Assembly (NCBI GenBank): GCA_016935595.1
Contig: JAFGQQ010000230.1
Span: forward strand, 1 to 5,953
Length of the DNA stretch: 5,953 nucleotides
Source: Bacteroidales bacterium
GTDB lineage: Bacteria; Bacteroidota; Bacteroidia; Bacteroidales; UBA10428
Reading direction: 5' to 3'
Below are positions 1 to 5,953 of this stretch, in pieces; within the stretch, counting starts at the first letter, position 1; each line of letters starts with the position of its first letter. The translations under genes were made by a program, and so were the position numbers. A model generated the notes under the pieces. That model saw only the letters and a program-made list of their open reading frames with translations. It was not told where the DNA came from and did not search any database.

Positions 1-109
1 TGTATGGGAGCATGCATATTATTTAAAATATCAAAACAGAAGACCAGAATATATTGATGCTTTCTGGAACATAGTGAATTGGGAAGAGGTAGCTGTTCGA
101 TTTAAATAA
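1..109 (+). CDS. sodB: Fe/Mn superoxide dismutase, C-terminal fragment (5' end outside window)
   Basis: This is the last 35 residues of an iron/manganese superoxide dismutase, the cytoplasmic enzyme that converts superoxide to hydrogen peroxide and oxygen. Reading from base 2 gives [18 protein letters not shown] and a TAA stop at 107-109. The WEHAYY motif carries the last metal-binding histidine of the family, and the following YQNRRPEY and [10 protein letters not shown] segments are the usual C-terminal helix. The aspartate ligand just upstream is cut off by the window edge. Of these 35 residues, 23 are identical to the C-terminus of the complete SOD that follows, so the two are tandem paralogues. 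A strong terminator directly after the stop suggests that this gene ends its own transcript. Family assignment is secure; metal preference cannot be read because the deciding residues lie outside the window. Confidence 0.93.
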   Translation, partial: VWEHAYYLKYQNRRPEYIDAFWNIVNWEEVAVRFK

Positions 110-133
110 TTAAGGGTTAATATGTTTGAAATG

Positions 134-168
134 AGCCGGAATACACGTATTCCGGCTTTTTTATTTTT
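134..168 (+). terminator. Rho-independent terminator after the first SOD gene
   Basis: A perfect 11-base inverted repeat, AGCCGGAATAC (134-144) and GTATTCCGGCT (147-157), is followed by a T-rich tract through about 168. In practice the loop would open to about four bases. The stem is GC-rich compared with the surrounding AT-rich DNA. It starts 24 bases after the stop codon of the first SOD gene, the expected place for its intrinsic terminator. It should separate that transcript from the downstream SOD gene. Confidence 0.9.
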
Positions 169-191
169 GTTAAATTTTTCTTATCCTTTTT

Positions 192-221
192 TTTGAAATA
201 ATTTAAAATGTACGTAACTTG
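192..221 (+). promoter_or_regulatory. Possible Bacteroidota-type promoter for the second SOD gene
   Basis: TTTG at 192-195 is followed after 19 bases by TAACTTG at 215-221. This resembles the Bacteroidota housekeeping promoter (TTTG near -33 and TAnnTTTG near -7), with one T missing from the -7 box. It lies between the terminator of the upstream gene and the ATG at 254, giving a predicted leader of roughly 25 bases. The position is right, but in such AT-rich DNA the match could be chance. No clear Shine-Dalgarno sequence precedes the ATG, which is usual for this phylum. Confidence 0.4.
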
Positions 222-253
222 AGTTAAATTTAACACATTAAAAATCAAGTATT

Positions 254-838
254 ATGTCGCACATATTACCCAAACTTCCTTATAATGACAATGCCTTAGA
301 GCCCTATATTTCGCGAAAAACAATCGAATTTCATTACGGGAAACATCATCAGGCTTATGTAAGTAATTTAAACAATCTTATTGCTGGTACAAAATTTGAA
401 AATACTGATTTAGAAACTATTATTAAAACTGCCGATGGAGGTATCTTTAATAATGGCGCTCAAATCTGGAATCACACTTTTTATTTTTTTGGTCTTTCCC
501 CAAAACCTGTAAAAGAACCTGGCGGACAGCTAGCTATTGAGATTAATAATGAATTTGGATCATTACAAGGTCTTATTGATAAATTTTCGCAGACTGCCAA
601 TTCATTATTTGGATCGGGCTGGGTTTGGCTGGTGAAAAAACATAACGGCGGATTAGGTATTATATCTGAATCAAATGCAGGTAATCCGATAATTATTAAT
701 CTAAAACCAATTGCAGTTATTGATGTCTGGGAACATGCATATTATCTCGATTATCAGAATAGAAGGGCTGAATATATTAAGAATTTCTGGAATATTTTTG
801 ATTGGAAAATAGTTACTCAAAGGTATAATGAGATATAA
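254..838 (+). CDS. sodB: Fe/Mn superoxide dismutase, complete (Bacteroidota type)
   Basis: This is a complete cytoplasmic superoxide dismutase of 194 residues, the normal length for the iron-type family, with no signal peptide. The four metal ligands are all present: His27 (in EFHYGKHH), His74 (in WNHTFYF), Asp157 and His161 (in DVWEHAYY). The second-sphere residues His31 and Tyr35 are also kept. Gln70 in the NNGAQ motif, rather than a glutamine later in the chain, together with the NAG motif at 141-143, is the iron-type arrangement. Phe78 stands where many family members have Trp; as I recall, Porphyromonas gingivalis SOD also has Phe there. Residue 155, two before the aspartate ligand, is Val instead of the usual Thr (iron type) or Gly (manganese or cambialistic type), so metal preference is uncertain. 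The gene is a tandem paralogue of the SOD ending at 109, but a terminator and a possible promoter lie between them. Its stop codon sits one base from that of the convergent gene. Confidence 0.97.
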   Translation: MSHILPKLPYNDNALEPYISRKTIEFHYGKHHQAYVSNLNNLIAGTKFENTDLETIIKTADGGIFNNGAQIWNHTFYFFGLSPKPVKEPGGQLAIEINNEFGSLQGLIDKFSQTANSLFGSGWVWLVKKHNGGLGIISESNAGNPIIINLKPIAVIDVWEHAYYLDYQNRRAEYIKNFWNIFDWKIVTQRYNEI

Positions 839-839
839 A

Positions 840-1454
840 TTATTCAATTAATTCACCTAATCCTTGCCTTAATATCTCAAATTCATCCTTTGTACAATCA
901 ACAACTGTTGAAGGTTTATTATGTCCGTATCCCCCATTAATTACAATATCCACGCTGTTTCTGTATTTTTCATAAATCAGTTCGGGATCGGTAGTATACT
1001 CAATAACCTCATCTTCATCAAGAATTGAAGTAGTTACAATGGGATGACCTAGCAGTTTAACAATTTCAATAGGTATTTTATGATCAGGAATTCTTATCCC
1101 AACTGTTTTTCTTTTGTTTTTGAATAATTTTGGAAGATTATTGTTGGCATTTAATATAAAAGTAAAAGGTCCGGGTAAGTTTTTTTTCATTAATTTAAAA
1201 GTAGAATTATTTATTTGACTTGTAAAATCAGATAAATGACTTAAATCGGAGCAAATGAAAGAAAAATTTGCTTCCGATAATTTTCTTTTCTTTATTCGGG
1301 CAATTTTCTCCACAGCTTTTTGCTGATATATATCGCATCCTAATCCATACACAGTGTCAGTAGGATAAATAATAATACCACCTTTTTGTAATACTTCAAC
1401 TATTTGTTGAATCTGTCTCTCTGAAGGATTATCCGGATGTATTTTCAACAACAT
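840..1454 (-). CDS. yciO: YrdC/Sua5-domain protein, YciO-like (threonylcarbamoyl-AMP synthase family)
   Basis: This 204-residue soluble protein is a single YrdC domain, the fold of TsaC/Sua5, which makes threonylcarbamoyl-AMP from threonine, bicarbonate and ATP for tRNA t6A modification. Visible family motifs are YPTDTVYGLG (30-39), the basic KIKKRK stretch near 54-58, PGPFTFIL (94-101), GIRIP (119-123) and STVVD (182-186). The start IHPDNPSERQI, the EANFSFICSDLS segment and a total length close to 206 residues match E. coli YciO rather than TsaC. The TSAN-type motif of true TsaC is replaced by TTSIL (141-145), and the C-terminal Sua5 domain is absent. E. coli YciO is a paralogue that is not regarded as the t6A enzyme, so a true TsaC or Sua5 is probably encoded elsewhere. 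The gene converges on the second SOD gene with one base between stop codons, and no terminator hairpin is visible there. The ATG at 1454 is well placed by homology to the YciO N-terminus. Confidence 0.92.
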   Translation of the reverse strand: MLLKIHPDNPSERQIQQIVEVLQKGGIIIYPTDTVYGLGCDIYQQKAVEKIARIKKRKLSEANFSFICSDLSHLSDFTSQINNSTFKLMKKNLPGPFTFILNANNNLPKLFKNKRKTVGIRIPDHKIPIEIVKLLGHPIVTTSILDEDEVIEYTTDPELIYEKYRNSVDIVINGGYGHNKPSTVVDCTKDEFEILRQGLGELIE

Positions 1455-1473
1455 GCTTTTAAATTTAAACCTG

Positions 1474-1481
1474 CAAAAATA
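1474..1481 (-). promoter_or_regulatory. Possible -7 promoter element for the YciO-like gene
   Basis: On the minus strand these bases read TATTTTTG, an exact match to the Bacteroidota -7 consensus TAnnTTTG. The element lies 19 bases before the ATG, so the transcript leader would be very short. I could not find a convincing TTTG element at the expected distance upstream, so this rests on one half of the promoter only. Confidence 0.3.
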
Positions 1482-1625
1482 TCAAAAATCCTTATTATAA
1501 CATTTTTTGGTTAAAAGAGTTTATTGATAATAATAATATAAAGGATTATACAGAAATGAATTATTGTAGTAAAGAAAAACGAAATAAAGAAAATATATTA
1601 TTAAATAATTAGATTTTATTTGGCA

Positions 1626-2330
1626 TTAGGATTTTGAAAATTTATTATAAAAATTATTATTTTCAGGATTTATAGAATCAGTTTTATCTTCATCTTCGTT
1701 TTCATCAGGTTCATTTTCCCAGTCATATTTTATCCTTTGTGGACCGTATTTTCGATATATAATTGACAGAATAACTCCTGCAATTGCCCCCCAAAGGTGT
1801 GATTCCCATGATATACTCGGTTTTAATGGGAAAATACCCCAAATTAAACTTCCATATAGAAAAACCACTAACATTGAAATAGCCATTAAACGTATATCTT
1901 TTCTTAAAATGCCGCTAAAAAATAAAAATGATGCTAGTCCGTAAATTATCCCGCTTGCACCAATATGATATGCTGGTCTTCCGCCAAACCAAACCCATAT
2001 TCCTGTTATTATATAAGTAAGAAAGAATATTTTATAAGGAATTGGGCGGTAAAAATAAAAAACTGCAACAGAAAGAATAAACAAACTTATCGAATTATCA
2101 ATTAAATGATTAAAACTGCCATGAATTAACGGGGATGTAAGAATTCCAATTAAGCCTTTTAATTTTAACGGGTAAATACCATAATAATAAAGGTCAAGTT
2201 CAAATTCATATTCAATAATTTTTATTAACCAGAGAATAAGTAAAAAAAATGATGGAAAAATAAGGCTGTGAATAAATTTCCTTTTTTCGGTTAATTCCTG
2301 TGGATTATTATTTTCGAGTGATATATCCAT
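1626..2330 (-). CDS. Rhomboid family intramembrane serine protease
   Basis: This 234-residue membrane protein is predicted to cut transmembrane substrates within the lipid bilayer. The catalytic pair is visible: Ser126 in GASG at the start of the fourth helix, and His178 in SWESHLWGAIAG leading into the sixth. The HGSFNHLIDN motif (70-79) supplies the conserved His and Asn of helix 2 that line the active site. About six hydrophobic segments can be seen, near 22-39, 60-92, 100-115, 126-142, 147-165 and 179-192, giving the basic six-helix form without an extra seventh helix. The roughly 40-residue C-terminal tail is hydrophilic and acidic (around 203-218) and is probably cytoplasmic. The first 20 residues are polar. 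All residues needed for activity are present, so it is probably an active protease and not an inactive homologue. Its substrate cannot be inferred from the neighbours. It is transcribed away from the sensor kinase gene, and I saw no clear terminator after its stop. Confidence 0.95.
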   Translation of the reverse strand: MDISLENNNPQELTEKRKFIHSLIFPSFFLLILWLIKIIEYEFELDLYYYGIYPLKLKGLIGILTSPLIHGSFNHLIDNSISLFILSVAVFYFYRPIPYKIFFLTYIITGIWVWFGGRPAYHIGASGIIYGLASFLFFSGILRKDIRLMAISMLVVFLYGSLIWGIFPLKPSISWESHLWGAIAGVILSIIYRKYGPQRIKYDWENEPDENEDEDKTDSINPENNNFYNKFSKS

Positions 2331-2471
2331 TTAGTAAATAAAGATAATGGTATTTGTATTAAAATTGAAAGGTTTATATATCATATTATGTAAAAATTTT
2401 AATTATTTTGTTGTCTATTATAAATTTAATCTAATCCAATTTAAAACAGTTTTTTATAGAGATTTAACTGC
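2331..2471. other. Divergent intergenic region between the rhomboid and sensor kinase genes
   Basis: This 141-base AT-rich spacer must hold the starts of both divergent transcripts. TTTG occurs at 2407-2410 and TATTTTG at 2404-2410, but no plus- or minus-strand pair has the expected spacing of the Bacteroidota promoter. No strong inverted repeat or riboswitch-like structure is visible. Neither gene has a clear Shine-Dalgarno sequence in front of it. Confidence 0.45.
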
Positions 2472-5400
2472 ATGTTGATGAAGAAACTATTTTCAATATT
2501 TTTGTGTTTGTTTAATTTTTTTTTGGTTTTAGGGCAAAAGAATTTTCAGGTTTATCAATTTTCTCATATTACTTCAAATGAAGGCCTCCCTCACAGTATG
2601 GTTTTTTCAATTACGCAAGATAAACAGGGATTTATCTGGTTTGGTACAAATAATGGCTTAGCACGATACGACGGATATAATTTCAGGGTATTCCAACCTA
2701 ATCCTGCTAAACCACATAGCATAAGTGATAAATCTGCTTATCTAATTTACTGCGATTCAAAGGGGAATTTATGGGTATACATACAGGGTAAAGGATTAAA
2801 TAAAATGAATTTACGAACTGAAAAATTTTCGTATTACTTTCCAAAAGCTGATGATTCTTTAACTATTTCAGGCAATATGGTGAATTATTTTTTCGAAGAT
2901 AAGGATTCATCATTATGGATTGCAACTAATAAAGGGATTAATTTATATAATGAAGAGAATGATTGTTTCATTCCTTTTCTTTCAGATTATTCGCAGGAAA
3001 CAACTGTTCTGGGTGTAGGAATTATAAATCTTTATGCTGACACAAAAAATGATTTATGGTTCCTTTCAACCAAAGGCATTGGAAGGCTGGATAAAACAAA
3101 TAATATTTCGATTAGTATTGGATCAGTAAGTTCAAATCCTAAATTTGATAAGATTCAGATTAATGCAATGATGATTGATGAGAAAGATAATTTATGGTTT
3201 TGCACTCAACAAAATGGTTTGTTTTGTTATAACATTTTAACGAAAAAGTATACGAACTATTTATCAGAAATAACAAATTTCCGGAATATATATATTGATA
3301 AAAATAAAAACATATATGTTTATGCCGACAGGCCCCACAATAGGTTATATATTTTAAAAAGTAAGGATAACTATGAGGGTGAGTTTTTATCATATCCTAT
3401 GTTTGACGGGCCAAATGTTTTTACTTTACTTAAGTTTAATGAAGATGATTCGGAGAATATTTGGATTTCATCCTACCAGGGTTTAGTTTGCTTAAATCTT
3501 GAAAAAGGTATTTCAAATTATCGTAGCAATAATTATCTTACAAACACAATATCAGGTAATGATATTATAGCTCAATTTATTGATAAAACCGATAATTTGT
3601 GGTTAAGTATCCATCGCATTGGGATTGACAAATCAGATCTGAAACAAAAGAAATTTAATTTATATCAAACCGATCCTAAAGCAAAAGGAAATTCACTTGC
3701 TGGCAATAATGTTACAACAATTTTTGAAGACAGCAAAGGAAATATCTGGATAGGTTGTTATGGTAAAGGATTAACAAAATATAACAGACAGAATAAAACC
3801 TACAGAACTTTATGGATTGATATTAATGATCCCTCGAAATTAAATTTTAATGCACCTGCTAATATTTATGAAGATGAAAAGGGGTATCTGTGGCTCGGTT
3901 ATTACGATGGCCAGCTCGATAAAATTAATCCGTCAACTTTTGAGGTTGAACATTATTCTTCTTATTATCCTTTAGATAGTAAAAATTATTTTGATGGTTG
4001 GGCAATCCGAAAAATATTAACAGATAAAGAAGGAAATATGTGGATTGCGAGTTCAAATCTGGGAATAATTGAAAGAGATAAAGAAACTGAAGAAGTTATA
4101 TACCATTCTTATCAATATGAACAAGACTATTTTTCAAATAGTCTGTATCGAACTTTACATATTAGTTATGATGATATAGTTTGGGCTGGAACACAAAATG
4201 GGGGATTATTGAAATATAATAAAAAGAACAACCAGTTCACATATTATAGAAATGACCCAAAAAATTCAAATTCAATAAGTAGTAATACTGTGTATTATAT
4301 ATATGAAGAATCTCCTGAGATTATGTGGATTGGAACTGCAAATGGTTTAAACCGTTTTAATCGCAAGGAAGAAACATTTAACCGTGTTACATTAAAAGAT
4401 GGAAATACCAGTTGTGCTGTTTATTGCATATTTCCTGATACTTTTAATAATTTTTGGATGAGTAGTGATTGTGGTTTAATTAAGTTTAATCAAAACGATT
4501 ATAGTTACGAAAATTATTACAAAAGCGATGGATTACTTGGTAATGAATTTAATACAACAAGTTATTGCCAGCTTAAATCTGGTGAGATATTTTTAGGTTC
4601 GGCAAAAGGAATGATTTCTTTTATACCAGGAACAATTAAAAAGAATCCATATAAAGCAAGACCTATCATTACTGATTTCCGTTTATTTAATAAAAGTATT
4701 GCTCCGGGAGATACAATAAATGGAAAAATAATTTTGGAAGAACAAATATGGGCCACAAAAGAACTAATACTCTCACATAAAGAGAACGATTTTACTTTGT
4801 ATTTTTCTGCCCTTCATTATGCTGCACCTGAGAAAATAAAATATTATTATAAGTTGGAAGGATTTAATCAGGACTGGATTATGACTGATTCAAAACGTAG
4901 ATGGGCAAATTTTACAGGTTTACCTTCTGACGACTATATTTTTAAACTTAAGGCAACCAATAATGATGGTATAATGTGTGACCCTGAAGATGAGGTTTTA
5001 CTAAAAATTATAATTGAACCGCCATTTTGGAGAACATGGTGGTTTAGATTACTTAATTTTTTGGTTATAATAATACTTGCATTAATATATTACAGGAATC
5101 GTGTCCAAAATCTCAGAAATCAGAAAATATTATTAGAAAAATTAGTAAAAGAACGTACAAAAGAATTGGAAGAATCGAATATTATTCTTGAGGAAAAGCA
5201 GGAAGAAATTAATATTCAGAAAGAAGAATTAATGTCTCAAAAGAATTATCTGGAAAAATCAAATCAGAAATTGCAGGAACAGCACGATCAGATTGTAAAA
5301 CAAAACAAAGAATTAGATTTACACCGGAATAAGTTAGAATCGTTAGTCGAGCTTCGCACAAAGGAACTGGAAACTGCCAAAATAAAAGCCGAAGAATCTG

Positions 5401-5953
5401 ACAGGCTTAAAAGTTCTTTTTTGGCAAATATGTCACATGAAATTCGTACACCTATGAATGCAATTATTGGTTTTTCTATGTTATTACGCGATCAAAAAAT
5501 GTCTAAAGAAGAAAGAGAAGAGGCAATTGATTTGATTATTAAAAATAGTGAAGCGCTATTAGTGCTTATTAATGATATTCTTGATATATCTAAAATTCAG
5601 GCCGGACAACTAACATTGAAATACACAAAAGTCAATTTGGTAAATCTTTTGCATGAAGCCTACGAAAATTTCCGTCTTGCAGCTAAAGAGAAAAATATAA
5701 TGCTTAAACTGGTTACTGAAAAAATACCAGCTGATTTTACTTTAGAAACCGATCAAACCAGGTTATTCCAGGTCTTCTCTAATTTAATAAGCAATGCCAT
5801 TAAATTTACCAATGAAGGCACAGTTGAATTTGGTGTTAAAGAAATAAACAAACAAATAATTTTTTATGTTAGTGATACAGGAATTGGTATTCCTTCCGGA
5901 ATAAGCAATTCAATATTCAAACGTTTTCTAAAAGTTGAGGGGGATTCGGAACA
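2472..5953 (+). CDS. Double-propeller periplasmic sensor histidine kinase (HTCS-like), 3' end outside window
   Basis: This frame stays open for 1160 codons to the window end. It encodes the sensor part of a hybrid two-component system (HTCS)-like protein. Residues 1-22 are a signal peptide with cleavage likely near LG-Q. Then come about fourteen propeller repeats from residue 50 (core D..GN.WIGT..GL.KYN) and a closing strand near 704, forming two seven-bladed periplasmic propellers. A Y_Y_Y domain follows (about 775-836, YYYKLEGF at 791-798), then one membrane helix (about 857-874) and a long coiled coil (875-975). The HisKA domain has phosphoacceptor His989 in SHEIRTPMNAIIGF. The HATPase domain shows the N box (Asn1104 and Asn1108 in NLISNAIKFT), the G1 box DTGIG (1135-1139) and FKRF. 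Related proteins sense glycan breakdown products and control polysaccharide-use genes, but the ligand here is unknown. No sugar-use genes adjoin. The G2 box and any receiver or AraC-type output lie beyond the window. Met3 at 2478 is an alternative start. Confidence 0.94.
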   Translation, partial: MLMKKLFSIFLCLFNFFLVLGQKNFQVYQFSHITSNEGLPHSMVFSITQDKQGFIWFGTNNGLARYDGYNFRVFQPNPAKPHSISDKSAYLIYCDSKGNLWVYIQGKGLNKMNLRTEKFSYYFPKADDSLTISGNMVNYFFEDKDSSLWIATNKGINLYNEENDCFIPFLSDYSQETTVLGVGIINLYADTKNDLWFLSTKGIGRLDKTNNISISIGSVSSNPKFDKIQINAMMIDEKDNLWFCTQQNGLFCYNILTKKYTNYLSEITNFRNIYIDKNKNIYVYADRPHNRLYILKSKDNYEGEFLSYPMFDGPNVFTLLKFNEDDSENIWISSYQGLVCLNLEKGISNYRSNNYLTNTISGNDIIAQFIDKTDNLWLSIHRIGIDKSDLKQKKFNLYQTDPKAKGNSLAGNNVTTIFEDSKGNIWIGCYGKGLTKYNRQNKTYRTLWIDINDPSKLNFNAPANIYEDEKGYLWLGYYDGQLDKINPSTFEVEHYSSYYPLDSKNYFDGWAIRKILTDKEGNMWIASSNLGIIERDKETEEVIYHSYQYEQDYFSNSLYRTLHISYDDIVWAGTQNGGLLKYNKKNNQFTYYRNDPKNSNSISSNTVYYIYEESPEIMWIGTANGLNRFNRKEETFNRVTLKDGNTSCAVYCIFPDTFNNFWMSSDCGLIKFNQNDYSYENYYKSDGLLGNEFNTTSYCQLKSGEIFLGSAKGMISFIPGTIKKNPYKARPIITDFRLFNKSIAPGDTINGKIILEEQIWATKELILSHKENDFTLYFSALHYAAPEKIKYYYKLEGFNQDWIMTDSKRRWANFTGLPSDDYIFKLKATNNDGIMCDPEDEVLLKIIIEPPFWRTWWFRLLNFLVIIILALIYYRNRVQNLRNQKILLEKLVKERTKELEESNIILEEKQEEINIQKEELMSQKNYLEKSNQKLQEQHDQIVKQNKELDLHRNKLESLVELRTKELETAKIKAEESDRLKSSFLANMSHEIRTPMNAIIGFSMLLRDQKMSKEEREEAIDLIIKNSEALLVLINDILDISKIQAGQLTLKYTKVNLVNLLHEAYENFRLAAKEKNIMLKLVTEKIPADFTLETDQTRLFQVFSNLISNAIKFTNEGTVEFGVKEINKQIIFYVSDTGIGIPSGISNSIFKRFLKVEGDSE

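Noticed and set aside
1585..1615. AT-only inverted repeat (ATTATT and AATAAT type) after the rhomboid stop as a possible terminator
   Set aside because: The stem is about six A-T pairs with almost no loop and no clear T tract. Such patterns are expected by chance in this AT-rich spacer.
1455..1625. 171-base gap between the YciO-like and rhomboid genes, examined for a small gene or RNA
   Set aside because: Only very short open frames, no stable hairpin and no tRNA-like cloverleaf were seen. Apart from the possible -7 element near 1474 it looks like ordinary AT-rich spacer.
2505..2509. Cysteine at residue 12 of the sensor kinase as a possible lipoprotein lipobox
   Set aside because: The preceding residues are I-F-L, without the small residue (Gly, Ala or Ser) expected just before the cysteine, and the hydrophobic core continues past it. 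A standard signal peptide cleaved near residue 21 fits better.
3160..3393. Minus-strand open frame of 77 codons
   Set aside because: It lies wholly inside the sensor kinase coding frame, and its translation shows no recognisable domain. The plus-strand frame here encodes propeller blades with clear repeat motifs.
2619..4600. Repeated DNA or tandem repeat array in the sensor gene
   Set aside because: The repetition is at protein level (propeller blades of about 45-60 residues). The blades have diverged too far to form nucleotide repeats, and no CRISPR-like spacing exists.
4562..4756. Minus-strand open frame of 64 codons with a hydrophobic N-terminal half
   Set aside because: It is antisense to the end of the second propeller and the segment before the Y_Y_Y domain. 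The hydrophobic look is a by-product of the AT-rich sense codons, and there is no supporting start context or homology.

Overview
The window looks like chromosomal DNA of a low-GC member of the Bacteroidota. The gene content points there: a periplasmic double-propeller sensor histidine kinase of the kind found in hybrid two-component systems, a superoxide dismutase (SOD) of the Bacteroides/Porphyromonas type, and a rhomboid of typical Bacteroidota layout. There are no clear Shine-Dalgarno sequences before the genes. Short matches to the Bacteroidota promoter pattern (TTTG, about 19 nt, TAnnTTTG) support this weakly. I cannot name a genus.

Layout from left to right. Positions 1-109 hold the 3' end of one iron/manganese SOD, followed by a strong intrinsic terminator (134-168). 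A probable promoter (192-221) then leads into a second, complete SOD (254-838). The two dismutases are tandem paralogues but appear to be separate transcription units. Facing the second SOD, with one base between the stop codons, is a minus-strand YrdC/Sua5-domain gene of the YciO subfamily (840-1454). After a 171-nt AT-rich gap in which I see nothing convincing comes a minus-strand rhomboid intramembrane serine protease (1626-2330). It is separated by 141 nt from a divergent plus-strand gene (2472 to beyond the window end). That gene encodes a large two-component sensor: signal peptide, about fourteen propeller repeats, Y_Y_Y domain, one membrane helix, a long coiled coil, then HisKA and HATPase domains. 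The window stops inside the ATP-binding domain, so its output domains are unknown.

The genes do not form one pathway. The SODs are cytoplasmic oxidative-stress defence, the YrdC-domain protein is related to the tRNA t6A enzyme, the rhomboid is a membrane protease, and the sensor reads a periplasmic signal, plausibly a glycan by analogy with characterised relatives. I saw no tRNA, rRNA, CRISPR array, insertion sequence or phage gene. The most interesting points are the valine at the metal-tuning position of the second SOD and the long linker with a duplicated motif in the sensor kinase.
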